A stretch of DNA of 47,405 nucleotides. Origin: Shiella aurantiaca. Lineage in GTDB: Bacteria > Bacteroidota > Bacteroidia > Cytophagales > Cyclobacteriaceae. Numbering within the stretch: the stretch's first letter is position 1; every line of letters starts with the position of its first letter. The position numbers and the translations under genes were made by a program. Shown here in pieces: positions 8,298 to 17,172 of this stretch. The stretch covers positions 237,587 through 284,991 of the forward strand of contig JAUHJS010000006.1 in NCBI GenBank assembly GCA_030412945.1. The letters are read 5' to 3'. The notes under the pieces are model-generated. The model ran no database searches. It was given only the letters and a program-made list of their open reading frames with translations, and was not told the origin of the DNA.

Positions 8298-9637
8298 AAA
8301 AGATATTCTTAATTATACAAAGGGAATTTTTGAGCCGCGTTCAGAAGAAGTCTTTCTTGGTGGCTACTATCCTTGTTCCTTTGATTTTCCCGGCCATTAT
8401 TGGGGTGATGATTTACCTAGCCATTCAGGAAGATAAAGCCACTTCGGCCAAAACCGTGTGGGTGATTGACGAAAGTAAACTCTTCGATTTTTCCGACACC
8501 ACAAGCTCCAATAAATATGCCTATGTGCTAAAAGACATGCCATTGGCCGAGGCGAAAACCGCCTTTAATGAAACCGAAGACTATGCCTTGCTATACATAC
8601 CGCCAATGAGCTTGGATACCCCGCAAAGTATGTCGTTCTATGCTAAAAATACTCCGGGCATTTCGGTAATTGGGGAATTTGAAAGACGCTTTGAAGGACA
8701 GATCAGAGAGGCTAAGCTTTTGAGATCGGGCATTTCGCAAGACATGCTCGATAAACTAAAGGCTGATGTTAGCATTGAAACCTTCATGATCGAAGGTGAA
8801 AACGAAAAACAAAGCAGTGCCGATGCCACCTTCTGGATTTCTTACGCTACCGGTTTCTTGATATATATTTTCTTGTTTGCGTATGGTGCCCAAGTAATGC
8901 AAGGGGTGATTGAGGAGAAAAACTCCAAAATTGTGGAAATCATGATTTCGGCCGTGCGACCTTTCCAGTTGATGCTGGGAAAAATCATTGGTGTGGCTTC
9001 TGTGGGGCTATTCCAAGTGCTGATTTGGGTGGTGCTCATGACAGGTATTTATACCGTAGGCCTCGGAGCACTCGGGCTGAAAATGCCTCAGCAGCAAATG
9101 ATGGAAGAGGTGCAAAGCAATATGCCTGAAGAAGCCAAGCAAGAAGCTGACTTGAGCAAATACCAAGAAAATGCCAAGGTGCAAAAGCTCATCAGTGCCA
9201 TTGATAGCATTCCGGTTGCAAAAATTACGCTCTTGTTTTTGTTCTATTTCATTGGTGGCTACCTTATGTATGCCTCGCTCTTTGCAGCGGTGGGCAGCGC
9301 AGTAGATACGCCTTCCGATGCGCAACAGTTTATGATGCCTATCATGCTCCCCATTATCGTGAGTTTGATGGGCCTATTCATGTTCGTATTTAAAGATCCG
9401 AACGGCAGCATCAGCTTCTGGCTATCCATCATACCGTTTACGTCCCCCATTACCATGATGGGCCGAATCGCCTTTGGCGTGCCGACTTGGGAACTGATAC
9501 TTTCCATGGTTTTATTGATTGGTGGATTTATGTTTACCACTTGGCTGGCGGCCCGCATCTACCGTGTGGGTATTTTGATGCACGGTACCAAGGTAAACTA
9601 CAAAACCTTGGCCAAGTGGTTCTTGCAGAAGAATTAA
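8294..9637 (+). CDS. ABC-2 type permease (NatB-like)
   Basis: 447 residues. The layout is the NatB/ABC-2 form: one N-terminal membrane span (VATILVPLIFPAIIGVMIYLAI, about 23-44), a periplasmic domain of about 140 residues, then five or six C-terminal spans from about residue 180, with a second soluble loop (QQQMMEEVQSNMPEEAKQE, about 265-285) between spans. The segment GVIEEKNSKIVEIMISAVRP (about 205-225) is the conserved coupling region of these permeases. It works with the ATPase encoded just upstream. The operon ends at a strong terminator 20 bp after the stop codon. Confidence 0.9.
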   Translation: MKKIFLIIQREFLSRVQKKSFLVATILVPLIFPAIIGVMIYLAIQEDKATSAKTVWVIDESKLFDFSDTTSSNKYAYVLKDMPLAEAKTAFNETEDYALLYIPPMSLDTPQSMSFYAKNTPGISVIGEFERRFEGQIREAKLLRSGISQDMLDKLKADVSIETFMIEGENEKQSSADATFWISYATGFLIYIFLFAYGAQVMQGVIEEKNSKIVEIMISAVRPFQLMLGKIIGVASVGLFQVLIWVVLMTGIYTVGLGALGLKMPQQQMMEEVQSNMPEEAKQEADLSKYQENAKVQKLISAIDSIPVAKITLLFLFYFIGGYLMYASLFAAVGSAVDTPSDAQQFMMPIMLPIIVSLMGLFMFVFKDPNGSISFWLSIIPFTSPITMMGRIAFGVPTWELILSMVLLIGGFMFTTWLAARIYRVGILMHGTKVNYKTLAKWFLQKN

Positions 9638-9656
9638 ACGTAACCATTTACTATTT

Positions 9657-9690
9657 AAAGGATTGCTCATGGGCAATCCTTTTTTATTTA
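9657..9690 (+). terminator. Rho-independent terminator of the ABC exporter operon
   Basis: AAAGGATTGC (9657-9666) pairs perfectly with GCAATCCTTT (9673-9682) around a 6-nt loop, and the stem runs into a T-rich tract. It follows the permease stop codon by about 20 bp. Confidence 0.85.
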
Positions 9691-9800
9691 ATCCCTTGGC
9701 ACAGAAGTTTAACATTATTTAACCCCCGCTGAAGCAGGGAAATCAATCGGTATGCGTTAATTTCAAACCGATATCCGTGCATCAAAGGATAATTTACTAT

Positions 9801-9808
9801 TTTCGCCC
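9801..9808 (+). promoter_or_regulatory. Possible -7 promoter element for the DUF2723 gene
   Basis: TATTTTCG matches the Bacteroidota -7 consensus TAnnTTTG at seven of eight positions and lies shortly upstream of the ATG. No convincing TTTG -33 element is seen at the expected distance. Confidence 0.3.
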
Positions 9809-9822
9809 ATAAATTTTTTATT

Positions 9823-12777
9823 ATGCATCAATTCAACAAGGTTAATAACATAACAGGATGGATCGTTTTTGCCATCTCTGCGATTGTGTATACACTCACG
9901 GTAGAGCCTACCGCCAGCTTTTGGGACTGCGGTGAGTTCATTGCCGTTTCGTATAAGCTGGAAGTACCTCACCCTCCGGGAGCACCTTTCTTTTTATTGC
10001 TAGGCCGTATGTTCTCTTTCTTGGCCATGGGCGATGTAAGCAAAGTGGCGTATTGGATCAATATGCTCAGCGTGGCTTCCAGTGCCTTCACCATCCTATT
10101 TTTATTCTGGAGCATTACCTTGTTGGCTCGCAAAATTGTAAAACCGGTAATCGGACAAGAAACCATTGGGCAACTTATTACCATGATGGGAGCCGGAGCT
10201 GTGGGCGCATTGGCCTACACCTTCTCTGATTCTTTCTGGTTTTCTGCTGTTGAAGCCGAGGTATATGCCATGTCTTCTTTCTTCACGGCTTTCGTAGTTT
10301 GGGCGATGCTGAAGTGGGAACTGATTGAAGATGAAGGCGATGCCAACCGCTGGTTGATTTTTATTGCCTACATGATGGGCCTTTCCATTGGTGTCCATTT
10401 ATTGAACTTGGTAACCATTCCTGCTTTAGCCTTAATCTACTATTTCAAGAAATACGATTTCTCGGTAAAAGGACTCATTGTAGCCTTGGGCATCAGCGGA
10501 TTTATTGTGATTTTGATCAACGACATCATCATTCCGGGCTTTCCGTCTATTACAGGAAGCTTCGAGGTGTTTTTTGTCAATAACCTCGGCCTTCCTTTTG
10601 GCTCGGGCGGGGTATTCTTTGCAGCCATTACCTTAGGCTCTTTGATTTACGGAATCCTGTATTCCATCAAAAACGAAAAAGTATTATTGAACACCGGCCT
10701 TATGTGCCTTACGGTTATCCTGATTGGGTATTCGTCTTATACCTTGGTATTGATTCGTAGTAATTACAATCCTCCAATTGATGAAAACAACCCTGAAAAC
10801 CTGATCAATTTCATCTCCTACCTCAAAAGAGAGCAGTATGGCTCACGCCCACTTGTTTTCGGACAGCTGTTTACAGCCGAACTGGTTGACCAAAAAAGAA
10901 CCTCTCCGGTATATGTAAAAGGGAAAGACAAGTACGAGGTGGCCGATTATAAACTAGAAAACATTTACGACCCTAAGCATACTACACTGCTGCCTCGTAT
11001 GTGGAGCAATCAGCCTTCGCATGTGCAGCGCTATCAAGAGATTATGGGTCTACGCCCTGGCGAAAAACCTTCATTCTTCGACAATATCTCCTACATGCTC
11101 CAATACCAAATTGGTCACATGTACTTGCGTTATTTTATGTGGAACTTCGTAGGCCGCAGCTCGGATATTGATGGTGCAAGCTGGGAAACTCCTTTCAATG
11201 CATTTGAAAAAGTACCCGAAGCCATCAGTAGCAACGAAGGCCGCAACAACTTCTTGATGCTTCCGCTGATACTAGGCCTGATTGGTTTGATTTTCCAATA
11301 TACTACCGACAAGCGCAATTTTGCTTTCGTGGGCATGCTCTTCTTCCTTACCGGAGCCGCGCTAGTGCTTTACCTAAATTCACCCCCTATCGAACCGCGT
11401 GAACGCGATTACATCTACGTAGGTTCCTACTATGCTTTTGCCATCTGGATTGGCCTTGGCGTAGTAGCCATCATCACATTCTTGCAAAAGAAAATGAAAG
11501 AAGGTGTGCTTGCCCCGGTAGCTACTACCCTTATCTGCTTTTCGGTGCCGGGCATTATGGCGGCCGAAGGATGGGATGACCACGACCGCTCTAACCGCTA
11601 TTTCTCGGTAGATTCGGCCAAAAACATGCTAGCCAGCTGTGCGCCAAATGCCATTCTGTTTACAGGAGGCGATAACGACACCTTCCCGCTATGGTATGTA
11701 CAAGAAGTTGAAGGTTTCCGTACCGATGTACGCGTGGTGGTACTCAGCTATTTCAACACCGATTGGTATGTGGATCAAATGACCCGTCCGGCTTATGAGT
11801 CGCAACCTTTCCCTTTCAGCTTGAAAAGAGAGCAATACAAGAGCGGTGGATTGAACGATGTTATATATTATGTAGAAAATCCTAACGTGAAAGGTGCCAT
11901 CAACCTTGAGCAATACATGAAGCTGGTAAAAGAAAGCAGCAAGGCGATTCAGTACAATACGCCCGATGCCAACTTCAACACCATCCCTTCCAAAGATTTG
12001 TTCTTGAACGTGGATACCGCTGCGGTATTGGCCAAGGGAATTATCCCCGATGCCCATAAATCGCTTCTTACCAGTCGCATGGCACTGAAAGTGAAAGGCC
12101 GTGTGCTAGAGAAGAAAGATATTATGTTGCTGGATATGTTGGTGACCAATAAATGGGAACGTCCGATATATTTCAACAACACTTCTCTCCAAAGCATTGG
12201 TGTAGACTTGCGCAAATACGTGGTGCATGAAGGAACGACCTATCGTTTGCTTCCGGTAGAAAACCCCGATCCTCGCCAAGAACTGGTAAATACCGAGGTT
12301 ATGTACGACCACATGGTGAACAACTTCTTCTGGCGTGAACTGAACAACCCTGAGGTATACTACAATGAAAACTACCGCAACTTTGTGCTGAATCATCGCT
12401 CAAGCTTCAACACCCTGGCCCGCGGACTGTACAAAGAAGGCAAAAACGAACAAGCCATAGCAGCCCTCAAAAAATCTATAGAAGTAATGCCACACGAAGT
12501 GGTAGCGTATGACTATGCCACCACCGAGAGCATTGGACTATTACTTGCTTTGGAACAAAAAGAAATGGCCTTGGAGATGGCCTCCAAGCTATGGAAAACC
12601 AGCTCGGAACAGTTTGAATATTACCTTGAGACTGACCGCAATATTGGCATGGAAAAAGAGAAGCACTTCGCCATTATGAACCAAACGGTGCAGATATTAC
12701 GTGCCGGAGGCGCTAGTGCCGAAGCGGCTGAGTATCAGGAAACGCTGATGCAGTACTACGAAAAGTTAAATATGTAA
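9823..12777 (+). CDS. DUF2723 membrane protein, probable protein O-glycosyltransferase
   Basis: 984 residues. The N-terminal half has about 12-14 membrane spans; the start VYTLTVEPTASFWDCGEFIAVSYKLEVPHPPGAPFFLLLGR is diagnostic of DUF2723, with the Asp/Glu pair of FWDCGEF on the first extracytoplasmic loop, as in GT-C fold glycosyltransferases. Further conserved pieces are WFSAVEAEVYAMSSFFTA and PPIEPRERDYIYVGSYYAFAIWIG (about 525). The C-terminal third is soluble, with NAILFTGGDNDTFPLWYVQE near 615 and TPR-like helices near 860-984. The eukaryotic relative TMEM260 is a protein O-mannosyltransferase; the same role in Bacteroidota is inference. The gene stands alone: its own terminator follows, and a -7-like TATTTTCG lies about 24 bp upstream. 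Confidence 0.85.
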   Translation: MHQFNKVNNITGWIVFAISAIVYTLTVEPTASFWDCGEFIAVSYKLEVPHPPGAPFFLLLGRMFSFLAMGDVSKVAYWINMLSVASSAFTILFLFWSITLLARKIVKPVIGQETIGQLITMMGAGAVGALAYTFSDSFWFSAVEAEVYAMSSFFTAFVVWAMLKWELIEDEGDANRWLIFIAYMMGLSIGVHLLNLVTIPALALIYYFKKYDFSVKGLIVALGISGFIVILINDIIIPGFPSITGSFEVFFVNNLGLPFGSGGVFFAAITLGSLIYGILYSIKNEKVLLNTGLMCLTVILIGYSSYTLVLIRSNYNPPIDENNPENLINFISYLKREQYGSRPLVFGQLFTAELVDQKRTSPVYVKGKDKYEVADYKLENIYDPKHTTLLPRMWSNQPSHVQRYQEIMGLRPGEKPSFFDNISYMLQYQIGHMYLRYFMWNFVGRSSDIDGASWETPFNAFEKVPEAISSNEGRNNFLMLPLILGLIGLIFQYTTDKRNFAFVGMLFFLTGAALVLYLNSPPIEPRERDYIYVGSYYAFAIWIGLGVVAIITFLQKKMKEGVLAPVATTLICFSVPGIMAAEGWDDHDRSNRYFSVDSAKNMLASCAPNAILFTGGDNDTFPLWYVQEVEGFRTDVRVVVLSYFNTDWYVDQMTRPAYESQPFPFSLKREQYKSGGLNDVIYYVENPNVKGAINLEQYMKLVKESSKAIQYNTPDANFNTIPSKDLFLNVDTAAVLAKGIIPDAHKSLLTSRMALKVKGRVLEKKDIMLLDMLVTNKWERPIYFNNTSLQSIGVDLRKYVVHEGTTYRLLPVENPDPRQELVNTEVMYDHMVNNFFWRELNNPEVYYNENYRNFVLNHRSSFNTLARGLYKEGKNEQAIAALKKSIEVMPHEVVAYDYATTESIGLLLALEQKEMALEMASKLWKTSSEQFEYYLETDRNIGMEKEKHFAIMNQTVQILRAGGASAEAAEYQETLMQYYEKLNM

Positions 12778-12796
12778 GCTTCTCAAAAATAGATTC

Positions 12797-12830
12797 AAAA
12801 GCCTGCAAAATTGATTGCAGGCTTTTTTTA
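12797..12830 (+). terminator. Rho-independent terminator of the DUF2723 gene
   Basis: AAAAGCCTGCAA (12797-12808) and TTGCAGGCTTTT (12815-12826) form a perfect 12-bp stem with a 6-nt loop followed by more T. It lies 20 bp after the stop codon. Confidence 0.9.
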
Positions 12831-12993
12831 TATCAAAAAAACACCACGAGAAGCGCGTGCTAAATCATTTTCAACTACGGTCTATTAGAATGGTTACATT
12901 GCCTTCTATTCCCGCATTAACAGTACAGCCCAGCCTATGTAGGATAAATTATTAATAAATTTATATCTTTACTGATTCTCTATCCCCTTGAAA

Positions 12994-15162
12994 ATGAAAA
13001 ATGGTGCCCTCCATTGGTTACTAATTTTGGCCCTAAGCTTTGCCCCATTTGTGAGCAAGGCAACTGACCCCGACTCCCTTATTGTTCATAATTTCGGAAC
13101 CTCCAATTTCAAAACTACTGCTATTACCTACCTCATTGCGGAAGACAGCAGTGGCGTATTGTATTTTGCCAACGAAAGCGGACTATTGGTATTCAATGGC
13201 AGCGAGTGGAACCTCTTCACTACCGATGGCTTCAAAGCCGTGTATTCCTTATATATCGATGAGCAGGCCGGAAGGATTTATTCCGGAGGCATGGATGAGT
13301 TTGGATATTTCTCGCGTGATAAAAAAGGCTCTTTTGTATACACCTCTCTGCGCGAACGCCTACCTGCGGACAAAAAAATCCGGGAATGCTGGCAAATACT
13401 AAAACGAGGAAATGAGATTATTTTCAACTCCTACACCAACCTTGTTGTTTATGAGGACGATTCGGTAAGGACTATAGAAGAAAAGGACATCTGGTTGCTG
13501 CCTTATAAAGATAAAATATACGCGGGCGTATACGACAAAGGCTTGGGGATATTGGAAAAGGATTCCATACGCTTGATGAATACCAAATTCAAGTGGCGAA
13601 ACGATACGGCCTACGAAATATTAGAAAACGAAAAAGGGGAACCCGTATTATATACAGGCGAATCCGGTGCATACTCTTTTGATGAAGAAACATTTGAAAC
13701 AAAGCCCCTTAGCACTCCCGCTTCGAAACATACCGATAAATACACCTTTTACGATGCTACTCCTTGGCGAGACAGCTTGTACTTTTACACTTCATACCGG
13801 GCTGGCTCTTTTATCATTTCAAAGAAAGGAGACCTCCTCGATTCTGTTACCCAAAAGCAAGACAACATCCCCACCAATTACCTTAACAATTGCTTCACCG
13901 ATAGGCGACAAAATATCTGGATTGCCTCTAATTACGGGCTAGTTTACCTTCGCTGGCCTTACCATGATGAAATTTTACCAACAAAAGCCAACGTTCATAT
14001 TGGTAAAATCGACATTGGCGACAGCACCGTTTTCACCTCGGCTGCTCAGCTAAATTTGAGCAATAATGATTTGAATAAATCCATCTCCTTTCACTATGCC
14101 ACACCGGGCTATTTGCTGGAAGAGCTTCAATATTCCTATTATCTCGAAGGCTTCGATCAAAACTGGTCTTCCTGGCGCTCGGATATCAAGAAAGAATACA
14201 CCAACCTTTCGGGTGGCGAATATACCTTCCGAGTGAAAGCCCGCTTGCTGAATGGCAAAGAGATTGGCAGCGATGAAATAAGGGTTAGCATCCCCACCCC
14301 ATGGTACAAGGCATCGTGGTTTTATGCCGTCAGCGTATTAGCTATTAGTGGTTTGGTTTTTGGACTAATCCGCTTCAACACCAAGCGATTAAAGGCCCGC
14401 AACAGACGCTTAGAGTCTATCATCAACCAGCGCACCATTGAGCTGCTCGAACAAAAAGAACAATTGGCCGATGCCAATAAAGAGTTGCGCATTATCAACC
14501 ACGAACTCGACAACTTTGTCTATCGGTCATCGCACGATCTAGTAGCTCCACTCAAATCGCTGAAAGGCCTCATACAGGTGGCCCAAATGGAGTCGAAAGA
14601 AGAGCAGCTCAACACCTATCTTAATATGATGAACCGGAGTGTGGCCAAGCTCGAAGACTTTATCAAAAGCATTATGGATTACTCCATCAATTCTAAAAGA
14701 CCTTTGGAGCAGCTACCCATAGATATGGACGCTATGATTGACGAAATCATGGAAGATATCAAGTATTACAACCGGGTAGAGCGTGTAAAGATTATACGCG
14801 AATACGATGCCGACTTTAGTTTTATCTCTGATCCTAAACGCCTAAAAATCGTATTTAGCAATCTCATAACCAACAGCGTAAAATACCACAATTACAAAGA
14901 GAGCAATTCACCTTATATCAAAATCAAAGCGAGCCGTTCGGATGACAATAAAGTACTATTGGTAGTACAGGACAATGGCTTGGGGATTGACAAAATGCAT
15001 CAAGGCAGAATCTTTGACATGTTTTTCCGCGCCACCGATACCTCTGAGGGTTCGGGCTTGGGGCTTTATATCGTGAAAGACACCATAGATATGCTAAAAG
15101 GCAGTATCGCATTGGAATCACACCCCAATGTAGGCACTACTTTTACCATCACACTTCCTTAA
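12994..15162 (+). CDS. Sensor histidine kinase with beta-propeller-like sensor and Y_Y_Y domain
   Basis: 722 residues from the ATG at 12994; a TTG two codons earlier (12988) is possible but less likely. Order: signal peptide (ALHWLLILALSFAPFVSKA), a periplasmic region to about 345 with weak propeller-type repeats (GVLYFANESGLLVFNGSEW, RQNIWIASNYGLVYL), a Y_Y_Y domain (about 360-430: YSYYLEGFDQNWSSW, LSGGEYTFRVKARL), one membrane span (about 440-460), coiled coil, HisKA with phospho-acceptor His in YRSSHDLVAPLKSLKG, and a HATPase domain with N box NSVKYHN, G1 DNGLGI and G2 GSGLGLYIV. It resembles the sensor half of Bacteroidota hybrid two-component systems but lacks both receiver and AraC output domains, and no response regulator is adjacent. 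The gene shares the palindromic TTAA with the stop codon of the convergent methyltransferase. Confidence 0.87.
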   Translation: MKNGALHWLLILALSFAPFVSKATDPDSLIVHNFGTSNFKTTAITYLIAEDSSGVLYFANESGLLVFNGSEWNLFTTDGFKAVYSLYIDEQAGRIYSGGMDEFGYFSRDKKGSFVYTSLRERLPADKKIRECWQILKRGNEIIFNSYTNLVVYEDDSVRTIEEKDIWLLPYKDKIYAGVYDKGLGILEKDSIRLMNTKFKWRNDTAYEILENEKGEPVLYTGESGAYSFDEETFETKPLSTPASKHTDKYTFYDATPWRDSLYFYTSYRAGSFIISKKGDLLDSVTQKQDNIPTNYLNNCFTDRRQNIWIASNYGLVYLRWPYHDEILPTKANVHIGKIDIGDSTVFTSAAQLNLSNNDLNKSISFHYATPGYLLEELQYSYYLEGFDQNWSSWRSDIKKEYTNLSGGEYTFRVKARLLNGKEIGSDEIRVSIPTPWYKASWFYAVSVLAISGLVFGLIRFNTKRLKARNRRLESIINQRTIELLEQKEQLADANKELRIINHELDNFVYRSSHDLVAPLKSLKGLIQVAQMESKEEQLNTYLNMMNRSVAKLEDFIKSIMDYSINSKRPLEQLPIDMDAMIDEIMEDIKYYNRVERVKIIREYDADFSFISDPKRLKIVFSNLITNSVKYHNYKESNSPYIKIKASRSDDNKVLLVVQDNGLGIDKMHQGRIFDMFFRATDTSEGSGLGLYIVKDTIDMLKGSIALESHPNVGTTFTITLP

Positions 15163-15938
15163 GCTTTCTTGTGTAGGATGTAGAACAAATCCAAGCTGGT
15201 ATCTGCATCCTCCGACAGCAGGAAATTATCCTGAGAAATCCCCGTAACCAATCCTTTATTGGCCGCATTGAGGCGGTTGCGGTTGAGGCGGTTCAGCAAA
15301 TCATACGGAAGACGCAGCAAAGGAGCCGGCAAGCGATATTGCAAGTTGAAGATGTCGAATCGAGTAATTTTACGCACCGAGGCACGGTTTTTTTCATGGT
15401 ATTCCATCATGTGCGTATCTCCGGCCACACCTTTTGCCTCTACTTTATCAAAAATCGCTTCACATAGGGTGCGCAATTGTTCGGCTGTATATTCACGCAC
15501 GTGCCAGGGATTGCGCGTAAGGGTAAGCTTGATGTTTGGGGTACTAATAAGCGCCTTGCCGCCCGGTTTAAGCAAGCGGTAGATTTCTTTTAGAAAGAGG
15601 GCATCATTTTCAATATGCTCAATCACCTGAAACGACACGATGGTGTCAAAACTCGCTTCCGGATAGTCTTGCAAAGGCGGAAATACCGCTTGCTTAAAGT
15701 TATGATTCGGATATGCTTCAGATAAGCGCGCAATCACCTCCCCTATTTTATCCAAAGCCAAATACGACTCGGCTAAGGGTGCCAAAAGTTCTACACCACG
15801 GCCTTCACCACAACCCAACTCCAGTAGCTTACCCGAAATATGGGGAATGGCCAAATAATAGGCTTTTAGCAAACGTTGATGTACAGGGTTGTCGGACTCA
15901 ATAGAATCCGAGGCGATTTCAGTAGTGTATACACTCAT
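15159..15938 (-). CDS. Class I SAM-dependent methyltransferase
   Basis: 259 residues. Motif I is KLLELGCGEGRGVELLA (about 36-52), followed by the acidic YLALDKIGE, motif II/post-II SFDTIVSFQVIEHIENDALFLKEIYRLLKPGGKALISTPN (about 96-135), typical of the UbiE/Methyltransf_11 group. The C-terminal part (YRLPAPLLRLPYDLLNRLNR, then GISQDNFLLSEDADTSLDLFYIL) suggests a small-molecule or glycan/lipid substrate, which cannot be named. An exact TAnnTTTG element lies 17-24 bp upstream, so transcription probably starts only about 10 nt before the ATG. The stop codon overlaps that of the convergent kinase by four bases. Confidence 0.85.
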   Translation of the reverse strand: MSVYTTEIASDSIESDNPVHQRLLKAYYLAIPHISGKLLELGCGEGRGVELLAPLAESYLALDKIGEVIARLSEAYPNHNFKQAVFPPLQDYPEASFDTIVSFQVIEHIENDALFLKEIYRLLKPGGKALISTPNIKLTLTRNPWHVREYTAEQLRTLCEAIFDKVEAKGVAGDTHMMEYHEKNRASVRKITRFDIFNLQYRLPAPLLRLPYDLLNRLNRNRLNAANKGLVTGISQDNFLLSEDADTSLDLFYILHKKA

Positions 15939-15954
15939 TCTTTTTTATTTTGTG

Positions 15955-15962
15955 CAAAAATA
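15955..15962 (-). promoter_or_regulatory. -7 promoter element of the methyltransferase gene
   Basis: The minus strand reads TATTTTTG followed by C, an exact match to the Bacteroidota -7 consensus TAnnTTTG. It lies 17 bp upstream of the ATG and implies a very short leader. Confidence 0.45.
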
Positions 15963-15999
15963 AGGTATATAAAATAGATTAAACTTTTTTTCTGGAAAA

Positions 16000-17172
16000 A
16001 TGCGCACGAGGCTTCTACTACTTTTTATGATTCTCCCCTGGGGGCTTAAAGCACAGCTCAATCAAAGCTTTAAGTATCAAACCAACCCGCCCTTGCTGCA
16101 CAGTTTTGTGGTATTGAAAAGCGATAGCGAGCTTCAAGTCATGGGCGAAGTCACCTTTTTTAAGGAAGATATGTTGCAGTATCGGGCAGAATATGCCCTC
16201 ACCAACGATGAGGCGGGCAACACGGTATTCAGTGCGGGTGTAATTCCCGAGAGCCAAATCGTACAAAGAGAACAGCTGGGTACCTATGGATATACCCTCG
16301 ACCTAAGCGCTTATGTAAAAGAAGCCACCTTTTTATTTATTTCCTTTATTCACAAGGAAACCAACGAAACCTATACTATTTATAGAAACCTGAACGGTAT
16401 CGATACTTGTCCCTTCTATTTTGAAAGGCAATTTATCCCACATCAGTACCCATACCTGCGCAATAACGACCGACTGAAAATTCGGGCCTTGGATAAAAGA
16501 ATGGCTCCTATTTGGGTATATGGCTACAAAAGCCAGTTTCCGCAGGCGGATCCTCCCATGCTCATCACCAAGGCGCAAGCTAATATTCCGGTAGACACGG
16601 TTTTCACTCTTTTGGTAAACGACACCTTTATACCGCCCTTTGAAGGCATATTTATTTTTAAACCTGATAGTGCCGCTAGTACAGGGCGTAGCCTATTGGT
16701 GACCAACCCTTTCTATCCGGATGTAAAACTGCAAGAAAAAGTACGAGAACCCCTCGTGTACATTACCACCAAAGAAGAATGGGAAGAACTGAACCAAGGT
16801 ACAGACATCAAGCTGCAGCTTGATAAATTCTGGCTGGCACTTTTACCTAATCAAGAGCGCGCCAAAAGCACCATAAAAGCCTTTTATCAAAACGTAAGCT
16901 TGGCCAATGAGCTATTTACTACCTACAAAGAGGGCTGGAAAACCGACATGGGCATGATTTACATTATATATGGCGCCCCTACAAAAGTGCTCAACTATGG
17001 CACTAAAGAAGAGTGGATCTACCTATCCGAGGAGAATAATTCCGTATTAAGCTTTACCTTTGTCCACGCACCCACTCTGTTCTCGGCCTCAGCTTATAGC
17101 CTAATCAGAGAAAAAAAGTATAAGAACAGCTGGTACCCAACAATTGATTTATGGAGAAAAGGAAGAAAGTAG
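16000..17172 (+). CDS. GWxTD domain-containing exported protein
   Basis: 390 residues. Residues 1-19 (MRTRLLLLFMILPWGLKAQ) form a signal peptide. The middle is beta-rich without recognised motifs. The C-terminal part contains YKEGWKTDMGMIYIIYGAPT (about 310-330) followed by EEWIYLSEENNSVLSFTF, the defining signature of the GWxTD domain found in Bacteroidota and Acidobacteriota. The biochemical role of this family is unknown; it is usually single copy and exported. The gene overlaps rlmB by 22 bp and the two are surely co-transcribed, an arrangement that may only reflect compaction. Confidence 0.85.
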   Translation: MRTRLLLLFMILPWGLKAQLNQSFKYQTNPPLLHSFVVLKSDSELQVMGEVTFFKEDMLQYRAEYALTNDEAGNTVFSAGVIPESQIVQREQLGTYGYTLDLSAYVKEATFLFISFIHKETNETYTIYRNLNGIDTCPFYFERQFIPHQYPYLRNNDRLKIRALDKRMAPIWVYGYKSQFPQADPPMLITKAQANIPVDTVFTLLVNDTFIPPFEGIFIFKPDSAASTGRSLLVTNPFYPDVKLQEKVREPLVYITTKEEWEELNQGTDIKLQLDKFWLALLPNQERAKSTIKAFYQNVSLANELFTTYKEGWKTDMGMIYIIYGAPTKVLNYGTKEEWIYLSEENNSVLSFTFVHAPTLFSASAYSLIREKKYKNSWYPTIDLWRKGRK

